DNA from: Planctomycetota bacterium | GTDB lineage: Bacteria; Planctomycetota; Planctomycetia; Planctomycetales; Planctomycetaceae | Reading direction: 5' to 3' | Assembly (NCBI GenBank): GCA_027623235.1 | Contig: JAQBVJ010000013.1 | Span: 23,631 to 87,630, forward strand | DNA: 64,000 nt | Part shown: positions 35,501-43,987 of the stretch, piece by piece | Layout of the letters: every line of letters begins with the position of its first letter | Position numbering within the stretch: position 1 is the stretch's first letter | The notes under the pieces: model-generated | Seen by the model: the letters and a program-made list of their open reading frames with translations, nothing else | The model's database searches: none | Told to the model about the DNA's origin: nothing | Made by a program: the position numbers and the translations under genes

Positions 35501-35886
35501 GTCGAAACCCGCAACCGGTGCAGATCGCGCGTCAGTTTGTCGAGCAGCGTCTGGCACCCGTCACAGGTCAAAGGCCGATTCAAAAATCCAGAGAGAGCGT
35601 CACACTTCTTCTGGTCAAGAGCCGCCTCGGCGAGCCTGACGAGAATTCGGTCGAGAATTTCCCGAGCCGCCTTGCGCGTGAACGTCGTGGCGAGAATCTG
35701 AGCCGTGTCGGCGCTGGAAAACAGCTCACCAAGAAACCAGTTGGAAAGTCGAAACGTCTTGCCAGTCCCGGCGGATGCCCGAATGAGGACGCGGCGCGGC
35801 GACGCAGTTTCGTCCGCCGGGTCTGAGACCGGCAACGGATCGTCGGGTTGTGTGGATGTGTCCGGCATGATTTTCTGAGCCAGCAT
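32572..35886 (-). CDS. AddA-like UvrD-family helicase-nuclease
   Basis: The protein is 1104 residues. The Walker A motif ASAGTGKT lies at residues 37-44, followed by ATTFTRKAAREILDRI (motif Ia). Walker B appears as HLLLDEFQDTS, then GRTFFCVGDVKQAIYSWRGG (motif III), VMTIHKSKGLEFDIVVLPEL (motif V) and SLCVLYVAITRARHACYML (motif VI). The C-terminal PD-(D/E)XK nuclease shows GADIVDYKTDE with a following QISAYRRAVGELY. This is the AddA/RecB architecture: a 3'-5' translocase and nuclease that processes double-strand breaks for RecA loading. The start is ATG 35886; ATG 35868 is an alternative. It follows the AddB-like gene by 66 bp and precedes the DUF3179 gene by 17 bp. Confidence 0.9.
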   Translation of the reverse strand: MLAQKIMPDTSTQPDDPLPVSDPADETASPRRVLIRASAGTGKTFRLSNWFLGELFSSADTAQILATTFTRKAAREILDRILVRLAEAALDQKKCDALSGFLNRPLTCDGCQTLLDKLTRDLHRLRVSTLDSFFAQIATNCSLDLGLPPGWTIIDGNSDREMRREAIEVLLREEQTNLASQLELFTVGASNRSVTRLIDAAVSDAYQTFLESDESAWKQFPEFHPLGPDQLLVAIADLQEMELPLTKAGKEHANWRKSRDKALAAFEHEDWEKFIEGGIAGKVLDGEAAYDRKTIEPNVRSLFERLIRHARGVIIPQMAEQTAALFQLLQQFHAVYMRLKQERRWLTHDDVTRRLAEAVAQMDLDQIAFRLDSKMQHLLLDEFQDTSLPQWSILEPFARQVTQDKPGRTFFCVGDVKQAIYSWRGGVADIFDKVESQLNGLKKEQLLESRRSSQAVIDTVNRLFGEERLTELSALSDAEKQAVARWSGRFEEHSTFLKELPGYCELRTAPLAEDPDSQDSADSISSSTQKQTTFAAAADRVAELARLAPHATVGILCRSNATIARLMFELRERQVEASEEGGNPLTDSAAVEVILSLLTIADHPGNTVARFHVATSPVGALFDYSDHSCDEVAHDLSRRLRREIATHGLHAMLELWSRRLVSSCSARDARRLEQLVALASRTQASDEIRTRQFIDVVRNERVQDPSTHRIRVMTIHKSKGLEFDIVVLPELDSNLHGPSPRVVSGRPTPTSPIDRVSIYRRTEIQKLLPEEFQTVFSGWTEEAVTQSLCVLYVAITRARHACYMLIPPALGKKDTLRSSLSGLLRKGLARSGASADPDTVLFETGDSRWYEQTNPPDSIPEVAREVVRRGRIELAPMPAGRQRGLAMVEPSGLEGGSTVRINDLLSLDRAERLERGTLLHRWFEEIEWLDEGPPDEQRLRKLAGLHASAGVDIDDEIARFEKFLQKPATIALLSRHSRDDGCQLAISKEAQVRIAQAETRLEVHREWGFTAPDREGTLMTGIIDRLVLVYDAASFELLGADIVDYKTDEIDSGQAAADSRAEFYRDQISAYRRAVGELYRLSQNQISARLLFVTTGAVCPVTCE

Positions 35887-35952
35887 TGAACCCGTTGCCG
35901 CAGGCGAGGCGTCACGTCCAGCCTTGCCTGCGGCGGCGGCGGGTTAAACGGG

Positions 35953-38778
35953 TTACCAGTTTTCCTTGTCGTCAATTGGGTCCGCTGCGTACGCCGGCGG
36001 CGGCAGTTGTTTCTCAAACACGTTTGCCTGGCAGATCGCGGCGAAGTCGTCCGACTCTCGTTTCAATGAGGCAACGGGCAGAAACTCTTTGTTGAGGATC
36101 CTTCGCGCAACCCGACGAGCTTCGGTGTCGGCCTCACTTAATTCCGTCGGAGACCAGTCCGCGTAGATGGCTCGGACGGTGTCGCGATCTTTTGGCAGGA
36201 CGATGTAGCCAAGCCGAGGGACTGATACTCCCAGCGGCTTTGCCAGATGCCGGTACAGAGGAAGCTGCAGATCAACCCACTCGCAGTTGCCATCTCTCGT
36301 CTTTTTCTGATGCGCCTGCCGGGGATTCCGTTCTGTCTCGCTCGTCTTGTAATCAAAAATTTCCCACTCGTTTTTCTCCGGGTGGTAATCGATCCGGTCG
36401 ATGCGGCCTCGCAGCTCGATCACGCGGCCGTCGTCGGTCTGCAGTTTCACGGGCTCACGTTGCTCCGCCTCGACATGCTGGATCACCCAGCCCGCGCTGG
36501 CACGTTCCGCCTGCCAGTCTGCAAACGCGGCGAGGCGGCGGCGCATCTGGAGCAGCTGAATTTCAATCGCTGCCAACCGTTGCTGTCCGTAATCCTGCCT
36601 CGCGATCCAGTCGAGCCGGCTCTCGAGCGAGCGGCGAATCTGTCCGGCATCCACGCTCGACTTCAGCTCGGACTTTCCAAACCAGTCGAGCACCGAGTGA
36701 GCCAGATTTCCAAACTGCATCGGGTTGAGTTCCACACTGCTGTCGTCGAGCCGCTCCAGCTTCAAGACATGCCGCAGATAAAACCGGTACGGACATTCGA
36801 GGTACGTGCGAAACGCCGTCACGCTGACAGCGGTCACTGTCTCGTCCGGGGATGGCACCGGCACTTTGAAGTGTCCTGCTCCACTTGCCTGGCGGGCGAC
36901 TGTGATTCGGAGCGCCGGCTCAGCTTCAGGGGCCTCACCGAAAAACGCGATGCACCGCTCGGCGGTTTCGCGGCCGCCGCTCGTGAAGAGGAGGCGGCTC
37001 GGCAACTGCGGCTGATCCTCAAGCCCGCGCCGCGGCACCAGAAAACGCACATCCTCGCGTGAGGCCAGCACGGCGCTGAGTGCGTAAGCGTCCCGGGCGA
37101 AGTAGCGGGCACTGTCAACCAGGCCGAGCGTCCTTCGCAGATCGTTTGGCAGGAAGAGATCCGACGTGATCGATCGCGGCACGAAGCCATCATTAAAGCT
37201 GGTCACAATGGCGGCCGGAGCATCGTCGAGCGGCAGTTCCAGCCAGCCAAGCATCTCGATGGCTGCTTCGTCGGGCTCCGAAATGAGCGACTCGCCAGAG
37301 AGCTGATCGAGCACGAGCCGGACGGTCTCACTGGCCGTCAGCTTCAACGTGATCTCCTGGGGAATTCGGGTCAGATCGAGCAGCACTTTGTGAACCTGCT
37401 GCAGCGCCGACACGGTTGCAGCTTCTTCGGGGACGTCCCGGTCGAACTCGACGCCGTCGTAAAGATCGAGGATGACCCGCAGAACGAGCGGTGACCAGTC
37501 GGCTGGCGACCGCCTGCCACGCCGCAGGACACGCGTCGTCTGCTCGACCAGAGCATGCACGTTGCGAATCTGCTGATGCTTTTCTTCCTGGCCAAGCCAC
37601 TCACCCATCTGCGACGGCAGATGCCGATCGAAATAGCGGTCGAGTTCGGTCAGCCAGGCGGGATTCGCGTCTTTGCGAAGCAGCCAGGACTCGACATCGG
37701 CATGCCGCACGAGCGTCGCGAACCGCGAGAACTTTTCATCGTCGAGGTAGTCGGCGAGCGCGGACAGAAACCGGCACGGCAGCGTCTCGGTGATTTCCTG
37801 CGCGACGAGCCATCGCGTCGGCACGTCCAGATGGTTGAGGTGCCCCTGAAGATTTCGCACGATGTGCTCGTCGCAAACCCCGATCGTGATTTCGTCCGCT
37901 CGGTATTTCCCGTCAAAGCCGCCCAGGCAGCCGGCGACGACTGCGGCTTGATCATCCGGGTCGTCGGCGAGAAGGAGCTGTTCATCGCGGATCGGAATCG
38001 CCCGCGTCGTCCACTTGTCCGTTCGAAGACAGCCGAGCTTGTCGAAGCCCGACTTTTCCGTTTCCGGAGCGTGAATGAGAACCGTGACTCGATCGGCAAT
38101 CTGCTCCACCACGTGTCGCGTGGCAACATTCATGTCGACCGTGCCGAGCAGCACGATCGAGGCGCTCGCCCGCAGCGATGATTCCGCAGCAAACTCCCGA
38201 TGTTCGATCGCGAACAGCCGCGCGGTCTGCAGATCCCACAAAGCCAGATCGTCGAGCAGCCGCAGGTACGATTCCTGAACGGTGCGCAGGACGCTCCAGC
38301 GCCGGGATTCGCGGCGGACTCCTTTCTCAGCGACATCAGCGAAGTTGAGTCCGTCGGCCGCCAGCTCTCGATGCTGCTTCGAAAGCAGCTCGCCGAGTTC
38401 CAGCCACCGCGCGTCGTCCTTCTCATCCGGGAGTTTCGGAATGACTCGCGACAGCTCTCGCCGATCGGTCCGTCGCAGCGCGTGCGTCCAGGCGAGCCTC
38501 TGAACCAGCTCCGACGCGAACGGGAATTTCGGTTCGTAAAGCAGCTCCGGCAACTGACCCACCGTCGTCACCGTCGGCCGGGAGAACCGCCAGCCGTGCT
38601 GCTGAGTCCGCTCGATCAGCAGCTCCAGAAGTCGCCGTCCCGCGCGTTTTCCTGGCACGACGACGATCGTGTTGCTCAGGTCGACGTGGCTCATCATCCG
38701 CGCGTCGCGGATAAGCCAGTCGGCCGCCTGCGGCAGTGCGGGCTGCGACCAGTCCAGAAACGTCCGTGGGATCGCCAT
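35953..38778 (-). CDS. AddB-like helicase/PD-(D/E)XK nuclease subunit
   Basis: The protein is 941 residues from ATG 38778 (MAIPRTFLDWSQP); an in-frame GTG at 38841 would extend it by 21 residues. The N-terminal half resembles an inactivated UvrD-like helicase (IVVVPGKRAGRRLLELLIER in place of a canonical Walker A). The C-terminal half has the nuclease module: VTAFRTYLECPYRFYLRHVLKLE, then IELRGRIDRIDYHPEKNEWE and IFDYKTSE, and QLPLYRHLAKPLG. It matches the second subunit of AddAB-type end-processing nucleases. An iron-sulfur cluster, known in AddB, cannot be confirmed because only the Cys in LECPYR is clearly placed. It heads the operon with the AddA-like gene. Confidence 0.88.
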   Translation of the reverse strand: MAIPRTFLDWSQPALPQAADWLIRDARMMSHVDLSNTIVVVPGKRAGRRLLELLIERTQQHGWRFSRPTVTTVGQLPELLYEPKFPFASELVQRLAWTHALRRTDRRELSRVIPKLPDEKDDARWLELGELLSKQHRELAADGLNFADVAEKGVRRESRRWSVLRTVQESYLRLLDDLALWDLQTARLFAIEHREFAAESSLRASASIVLLGTVDMNVATRHVVEQIADRVTVLIHAPETEKSGFDKLGCLRTDKWTTRAIPIRDEQLLLADDPDDQAAVVAGCLGGFDGKYRADEITIGVCDEHIVRNLQGHLNHLDVPTRWLVAQEITETLPCRFLSALADYLDDEKFSRFATLVRHADVESWLLRKDANPAWLTELDRYFDRHLPSQMGEWLGQEEKHQQIRNVHALVEQTTRVLRRGRRSPADWSPLVLRVILDLYDGVEFDRDVPEEAATVSALQQVHKVLLDLTRIPQEITLKLTASETVRLVLDQLSGESLISEPDEAAIEMLGWLELPLDDAPAAIVTSFNDGFVPRSITSDLFLPNDLRRTLGLVDSARYFARDAYALSAVLASREDVRFLVPRRGLEDQPQLPSRLLFTSGGRETAERCIAFFGEAPEAEPALRITVARQASGAGHFKVPVPSPDETVTAVSVTAFRTYLECPYRFYLRHVLKLERLDDSSVELNPMQFGNLAHSVLDWFGKSELKSSVDAGQIRRSLESRLDWIARQDYGQQRLAAIEIQLLQMRRRLAAFADWQAERASAGWVIQHVEAEQREPVKLQTDDGRVIELRGRIDRIDYHPEKNEWEIFDYKTSETERNPRQAHQKKTRDGNCEWVDLQLPLYRHLAKPLGVSVPRLGYIVLPKDRDTVRAIYADWSPTELSEADTEARRVARRILNKEFLPVASLKRESDDFAAICQANVFEKQLPPPAYAADPIDDKENW

Positions 38779-38898
38779 GCGGAAAAAGTCCTCGTGAGTC
38801 CGTTCTGCGAGAAGAATAGCGAGCCGGCCTGACAGATTCACGCAGCGCCGACACGCGCTGACGGTTCGAGGTTGTAAATTTCAGATCAGAAGGCTGCA

Positions 38899-38930
38899 GG
38901 CCGGACCAGTCGCAGCGCCGTTTCGGCAAT
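38899..38930 (+). repeat. REP-like family A, truncated half copy
   Basis: GGCCGGACCAGTCGCAGCGC followed by CGTTTCGGCAAT matches the left arm of the family-A palindromes (best to the copy at 54207). The right arm is missing. It lies in the divergent region between the AddB-like gene and the exported TPR-like gene. Confidence 0.65.
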
Positions 38931-39007
38931 TTGAACTGTGGCACTTCGGGCAACCTCGGCTAAGGAACGTGTTGACACGCCACGAACTCCCCGGTATCCC
39001 GGCCACG

Positions 39008-41614
39008 ATGAGGACTCTCAACATTCACTCCTGCCGACTGGCGATCGCTGCTGCGCTGACACTTCTGGTAAGTGCTGCGCCGGTCTCCGCTGAGATCTCC
39101 TTCGAAGAAACCCGCACCTATTTCGAGGGACTGCGACAGCGACGGCTTTTCACGGTCGCGGAAACCGTCTGCCTGAGAAAGCTCAACGACCGCAGCCTCA
39201 ACATTGCCGAACGGTCGTGGTACAGCGTCGAACTGTCCCGCACGTTTGCCGCGCACGCCGCGTTTGCCTCGTCGCTGGACGAGGAGCGGGAGCTGCTCGA
39301 TCGTGCCCGGCGAATTCCCGAAGCACTGCTTGAGCAGAAGCCGGATCACCCGCAACGTCCGCTTTTGCAGGCTCAGTCGCTGTTCGTGTCGGCGGGCGAG
39401 GTCGAAACGCTGCGGCTTCGTCTGGAACTCACGCCGTTTTCTGACGAGCTCCGCAAGCGCGCCCTCGCTCTCGCCGAGGAGACTCTCCCGGCGCTGGCGA
39501 AACTCGAAACACAACTCGGAGCCGAACTGCGCGACCCATCGCGCGATGTGCTCGGCGAGAAACTCAAGCCGTTCGAGCTTCGCGGTCTGCAGCGGACCGC
39601 GAGGTTCCGGCTGGCCTCGCTGCTGCTCGATAAATCGCTGCTTCTGCCGTCCACTTCGCCGGATCGAGCGGAAGCTCTCTCGCAGTCGGACGAACTGTTT
39701 CGGCGACTCGCCGCGGGAGAACCCGGTGTCCTGGTGACGTGGCAAAGTCAACTGGGACTGCTTCGGGTCAATCGGCTGCGGGGCGATCTGGAAGCCGTCT
39801 CGCGGATGATCAACGCGATGGAGAAAGACGAGCCGCCGCCCGAAATTCTGGATGAAGTCATCGCCGAAAAAATCGAGCTGCTGCATCGCGAACGGAAATT
39901 CGCCAGCGCTCTGGAGGAACTCCGTGTCCGCCGTGAAGCCCGGCATCAGTTGACGGGCCGACTCACCTGGCTGATGACGCGAACGATGCTCGAGCTGTGG
40001 ACACTGGCTCGCGACCGCGGCGAGCCGGAACTCGCGCAGGGACTCATGCAGGACGCGGCGTCGTTTGTCGCGCTGGCTCAGTCGGACCCCGGCGGATTCT
40101 GGGGCGAGCGATGCCGGCTGCTTCTTTCGACCGCAACGGTGACTAGAAATTACGGCCCCGTCGTGGCGCCGCTCGTCCAGAAAGCGCAGATCAAATTCGC
40201 TGAAGGAAAAACGTCCGACGCGACACAGCTTTACGCTGAGGCATTTCAAATTGCTCAGAAAGCAACGCCCGCCGACCCGGAAACAACCGCCGAGCTCGGT
40301 TACACGTTCGCGTCGCTCCTGTTGAAGTCAGAGCAACCGGCTCAGGCCGCGCAGATTTTCGGAGCAGTCGTCGAGGCAAATCCCAGGGGCGCTCGCGCCG
40401 CGGAAGCGGACCTGTTGCGAGCCTACTGCCTCGGCGTGGTTTACCAGGACAAGCCGGCGAAGGAGACCCGCGAGGCGTACACGGCCGCTCTGGATGCTCA
40501 CCGCACGCGATTCGCCGATTCTCCCACAAGCCACGAGGCGACGTGGTACCTGGCGCAGCTTGAAGAGCGACGCCTGCAGACGACAGCCGCACTGCAGCTC
40601 TACAAGACGATCCCCGTTTCGCATCCGCGCGGCGAAGATGCCCAGGTCGCTTTTGCCCGTTGCTCAGAGTCGATTCTCAAGCGACTCCGTCAACTCAACA
40701 AACCGGCCGCCGAATGGGAAGCGGCGGTCAATGGCTGGCTGGTGTCCGTCACAACGCCGATGCTCGCCCCGACGGAGCTACTCAGCACGACGCAGGCCGA
40801 ACTGCTTCTGTGCGGAGCGCGAATTCGACTCACGCTGACACAACCGGATTTCGAAGCGGCTAACTTATTGCTCGACCGAGTCCTGACGGCGAGGCCGCCC
40901 GAATTCAGCCCGGACTTCGACACCCAGGCTGTCGCCCGTTACACCGTGACCGCCGAACAGCTCGCGATGGCCAATCAACTGCGGATCGTGTCCCTCGCCG
41001 GAGCCGGTCGTGTCTCCGAGGCGGCTGCGATTCTCAATCGTGCGTCGAGCCGCGGACCGGACGAGCTGCTGATCCTCCTCGACGGTCTGAGTGCCGCGAC
41101 GGCGGGTCAGACTGACGCCGTGAAAAAATCTCTGGGCGAGCTTCAGGTCGACGTCACTCGGCGATCAGGCATCGACATCACAACTCTCCCGAAAGATCAG
41201 CGGATGCCGTTTCTGTTGAGGATTGCCGAAGCCAGTGAGCTCGCCGAGCGACCTCGCGAAGCCGCGGACACGTACGCCCGTCTGCTCAAAGAACAGCCGG
41301 AAGACCTGTCCGTGCGCCGGAGTCTGGCCAGACTTCGGAGCCAGCTTTCCAGTCGTGATGACCAGCTGCGGGCGAAACAGCACTGGCAGAAAATCGAAGG
41401 CAAATACAAACCGGGCAGCGACCCGTGGATGGAGTCGAGGCTGGAGATCATTCAGTGTCACATCCGCCTCGGCGAGATCGACGAGGCGAAAAAACTGCTG
41501 ACGGTGACTCAGTTGCTTTACAGGAACGCCGGCACTCCCGAGATTCGTCAACAGTTTTCGCAGGCTGCCCGGCAGCTCGCGGAGGACGCACAGAAACAAA
41601 AGACCGCTAAATGA
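39008..41614 (+). CDS. Exported TPR-like helical repeat protein
   Basis: The protein is 868 residues from ATG 39008. This start gives a good signal peptide (MRTLNIHSCRLAIAAALTLL, then VSAAPVSA), while GTG 38969 would bury it. The remainder is almost entirely alpha-helical, with TPR-like pairs such as EGKTSDATQLYAEAFQIAQK, FASLLLKSEQPAQAAQIFGAVV, EATWYLAQLEERRLQTTAAL and LRIVSLAGAGRVSEAAAILN. It would act as a periplasmic scaffold; partners are unknown. The stop overlaps the next start by four bases (ATGA), so it is translationally coupled to the CinA/nucleotidyltransferase fusion. Confidence 0.8.
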   Translation: MRTLNIHSCRLAIAAALTLLVSAAPVSAEISFEETRTYFEGLRQRRLFTVAETVCLRKLNDRSLNIAERSWYSVELSRTFAAHAAFASSLDEERELLDRARRIPEALLEQKPDHPQRPLLQAQSLFVSAGEVETLRLRLELTPFSDELRKRALALAEETLPALAKLETQLGAELRDPSRDVLGEKLKPFELRGLQRTARFRLASLLLDKSLLLPSTSPDRAEALSQSDELFRRLAAGEPGVLVTWQSQLGLLRVNRLRGDLEAVSRMINAMEKDEPPPEILDEVIAEKIELLHRERKFASALEELRVRREARHQLTGRLTWLMTRTMLELWTLARDRGEPELAQGLMQDAASFVALAQSDPGGFWGERCRLLLSTATVTRNYGPVVAPLVQKAQIKFAEGKTSDATQLYAEAFQIAQKATPADPETTAELGYTFASLLLKSEQPAQAAQIFGAVVEANPRGARAAEADLLRAYCLGVVYQDKPAKETREAYTAALDAHRTRFADSPTSHEATWYLAQLEERRLQTTAALQLYKTIPVSHPRGEDAQVAFARCSESILKRLRQLNKPAAEWEAAVNGWLVSVTTPMLAPTELLSTTQAELLLCGARIRLTLTQPDFEAANLLLDRVLTARPPEFSPDFDTQAVARYTVTAEQLAMANQLRIVSLAGAGRVSEAAAILNRASSRGPDELLILLDGLSAATAGQTDAVKKSLGELQVDVTRRSGIDITTLPKDQRMPFLLRIAEASELAERPREAADTYARLLKEQPEDLSVRRSLARLRSQLSSRDDQLRAKQHWQKIEGKYKPGSDPWMESRLEIIQCHIRLGEIDEAKKLLTVTQLLYRNAGTPEIRQQFSQAARQLAEDAQKQKTAK

Positions 41615-42789
41615 CGGACGACGAAATGGCGACCTGGCAGGACCTGATCAGACAGCTGCACGAGTCCCCGTATCAGATCGTCCTCGCCGTTTCCGGCGGT
41701 GGATCACTGGCGATTTCCGATCTGCTGACGTTGCCCGGTGCATCTTCCACCGTGCTGGAAGCCGTCGTCCCGTACGCCGCGACGGCTCTCGACTCGTGGC
41801 TCGCCCGAAAACCCGACAGCTACTGCTCTGCGGAAACCGCGCGAATCATGGCGACCACCGCGTGGTGGCGAGCGCGTCAGCTTACGGATCAGGGCGAGGC
41901 CACGGCCCCGAAACTCGGCGTTGCGTGCACCGCGTCTCTCGCCAGTGACCGCCCGAAAAAAGGCGAGCATCGCTGCTGGGTCGCCGTCGAGTCCGCTGGC
42001 CGATCGACGGTCCACTCACTCATCCTGACCAAAGGAGCGCGCGATCGAGCGGGCGAAGAGCGGCTTGTCCGCAGCCTCATCCTGAAGGCGATCGGTGAGT
42101 CCGCCGAACTGCGGCCAGGCCCGCTGCTTGAGCTCACCGCCGACGAAACAGTCATTGTTGAATCGGAAACTCCCCCCGCAGAGATCGCCGACGTTCGCAA
42201 CGGCATCCTCGACTGCGTCTGGTCGCAGCCCGGAGGTCAGCTTTCCCGCGAGCCGTCAACGCCGATCGTCGGCATCCTCTCAGGAGCCTTTAACCCGCTG
42301 CACCTGGGTCACGAGCGGCTGCGGCTGGCCGGTGAGCGTATTCTTGGAGGACCGGTCGCATTCGAAGTTCCAGTCGTCAACGCGGACAAACCTCCGCTCG
42401 ATTTCTTTTCGATCGAGCATCGTCGGACACAGCTTCGGGATTCGCTGCTGGCTGTGACGGCGACACCGCTGTTTGTCGACAAGGCACGCGTCTTTCCTGG
42501 CAAGACGTTCGTCGTCGGCTACGACACCGCCGCCCGCGTGATCGACCCGCGCTTTTATCAGGGCTCAGAAAAGAAAATGCTCGCCGCGCTGACACTGACC
42601 CAGAAAGCCGGCTGCCGATTTCTCGTCGCGGGCCGCCAGACTGGCCAGCGGTTTGAGGGACTCTCGCACCTGCAGTTGCCGCCGGACTTTGCAGACCTGT
42701 TCACAGAAATTCCCGAATCAGAATTTCGCGAGGACGTTTCTTCGACCGAACTCCGATTGCGAGGCCAGCAGGATGCAGCTTCCCCCTGA
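41611..42789 (+). CDS. CinA C-domain / cytidylyltransferase-like fusion protein
   Basis: This 392-residue protein has two domains. Residues about 10-165 match the CinA C-terminal (PncC, nicotinamide-nucleotide amidase) fold: ESPYQIVLAVSGGGSLAISD, VLEAVVPYAATALDSWLARK, CSAETARIMATTAWWRARQL, then GVACTASLASDRPKKGEHR. Residues about 215-385 are a nucleotidyltransferase of the HxGH type: GILSGAFNPLHLGHERLRLA with H231 and H234, and an SSTELR block at the end. The NMN deamidation and NaMN adenylylation steps of NAD salvage would be neighbours in one polypeptide, but the catalytic domain assignments are from motifs only. It overlaps the PhyH gene by 17 bp downstream and the TPR gene by 4 bp upstream. 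Confidence 0.82.
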   Translation: MTDDEMATWQDLIRQLHESPYQIVLAVSGGGSLAISDLLTLPGASSTVLEAVVPYAATALDSWLARKPDSYCSAETARIMATTAWWRARQLTDQGEATAPKLGVACTASLASDRPKKGEHRCWVAVESAGRSTVHSLILTKGARDRAGEERLVRSLILKAIGESAELRPGPLLELTADETVIVESETPPAEIADVRNGILDCVWSQPGGQLSREPSTPIVGILSGAFNPLHLGHERLRLAGERILGGPVAFEVPVVNADKPPLDFFSIEHRRTQLRDSLLAVTATPLFVDKARVFPGKTFVVGYDTAARVIDPRFYQGSEKKMLAALTLTQKAGCRFLVAGRQTGQRFEGLSHLQLPPDFADLFTEIPESEFREDVSSTELRLRGQQDAASP

Positions 42790-43516
42790 TCTCGCAGATG
42801 TCGTCCGCCGCGACGGCTGTGCGATCGTCGAGGCTGTCCTGACGGATGACGAGGTGAACTCACTGCGAGCTCTCATCGAGGAGGCCATCGCCGCGCAACC
42901 GGAAAAGGAATCGGTCCGCGATCGCGGCGGCGTCTACGCGATTCGAAATTTGACCGACGTCGTACCCGGCGTGCGACAGTTGCGCTTGCACGCGAATTTG
43001 TCGCGGCTTGTTGCAGCAGTGCTCGGCCCGGGCGCGCTGCTCGGCCGCGGTCTCTTTTTCGACAAGACCGCAGAATCCAACTGGGGAATTTTCTGGCACC
43101 AGGACCTGTCGATTGCCGTGCGAAGACGCGAGCAGGTCGACGGATTTCGGCCGTGGTCCGTCAAGGCGGGCATCCCGCATGTCCAGCCGCCACCGGAAAT
43201 CCTCGACCGCATGTTGACGGTCCGGCTGCACCTCGACGACTGCTCCGAGGCGAACGGAGCGTTGCGCGTGATTCCCGGCTCGCACCGTTCCGCTCGGCTG
43301 AGCCTGCCTGAAACGGAGCGTCTTCAACAAAACAGCAAGCCAATCACCTGCGAGATCGGACGAGGCGGAGCTGTCCTGATGAAGCCGCTCCTGTTGCACT
43401 CTTCCCACAAAACGGTCAGCGACACTCGCCGCCGAGTGGTGCATCTCGAATTCGCCGCAGGGCCTCTGCCTGAGCCGCTGGAGTGGTACCACGCCGACCC
43501 GATTGCCCCGTCGTAA
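42773..43516 (+). CDS. Phytanoyl-CoA dioxygenase (PhyH) family protein
   Basis: The protein is 247 residues from ATG 42773, which has AGCAGG directly upstream and lies within the end of the preceding gene. The iron(II)/2-oxoglutarate oxygenase ligands are visible as HxD in IFWHQDLSIAV and the distal His in LLLHSSHKTVSDTRRRVVH, with the Arg pair that holds 2-oxoglutarate. The N-terminus DGCAIVEAVLTDDEVNSLRA is typical of the family. The substrate is unknown; bacterial members hydroxylate diverse small molecules. It is the last gene of a three-gene coupled run and is followed by the composite repeat copy B. Confidence 0.88.
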   Translation: MQLPPDLADVVRRDGCAIVEAVLTDDEVNSLRALIEEAIAAQPEKESVRDRGGVYAIRNLTDVVPGVRQLRLHANLSRLVAAVLGPGALLGRGLFFDKTAESNWGIFWHQDLSIAVRRREQVDGFRPWSVKAGIPHVQPPPEILDRMLTVRLHLDDCSEANGALRVIPGSHRSARLSLPETERLQQNSKPITCEIGRGGAVLMKPLLLHSSHKTVSDTRRRVVHLEFAAGPLPEPLEWYHADPIAPS

Positions 43517-43543
43517 CCCGAAGAGCCTGTGAGTTTTTCAATA

Positions 43544-43629
43544 GGCCGGATCAAACGCAGCGCCGCTCCGGCAGTCTTGCTGTCATGAATCGTTCCAATT
43601 GCCGGAACGGCGCTGCGTCTGGTCCGGCC
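43544..43629 (+). repeat. REP-like palindrome, family A, copy 2
   Basis: The outer arms GGCCGGA and TCCGGCC bracket CGCAGCGCCGCTCCGGCA and TGCCGGAACGGCGCTGCG. Compared with copy 1 it has an 18-bp longer loop containing GTCATGAATCGTTCC. The leader GAAGAGCCTGTGAGTTTTTCA (one base longer in the T-run) precedes it, as at 6362. It lies between the convergent PhyH and rhomboid genes. Confidence 0.8.
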
Positions 43630-43634
43630 TAACC

Positions 43635-43926
43635 CTGGGCTGTTACAAATTCGGGGTTGACAGTGGAGGCAGTTTGATCTGTTTTTGTTCCGCGTGATGT
43701 TTGCTCATCTCGGCGTGTGCCTTGCTTGCGTTGGACCTGCTTTGGTTTCTCCGCGCTCTCCAGTTCTCTGTGTTGCAACTCGCAAAGGCGACAACGCAGA
43801 GAACTGGAGAGCGCAGAGAAGCACAACGTCGGAAATCAATCTCTGAACCCCGGCAAGCGGAGCAGAAGCAGTCTCGGCAAAAACGGTCAGATCGCCGCTG
43901 CAACCCCAAAGCTTCTAACAGCCCAG
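43635..43926. mobile_element. Palindromic TIR element (MITE-like), copy B
   Basis: This is a 292-bp sister of the element at 6457-6762. It starts CTGGGCTGTTACAAATTCGG and ends, on the opposite strand, CTGGGCTGTTAGAAGCTTTG. The central nested inverted repeat is closer to perfect than in copy A (GCTCTCCAGTTCTCTG against CAGAGAACTGGAGAGC). The 16-bp tandem duplication of copy A is single here. It contains no recognisable gene. The right-hand flank CCTACGCCTCTCGA is shared with copy A. Confidence 0.75.
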
Positions 43927-43987
43927 CCTACGCCTCTCGAATGGAAAAACTCAAAACCTCAAACCGTGAGTTTTGAAGTTGCGCTGC

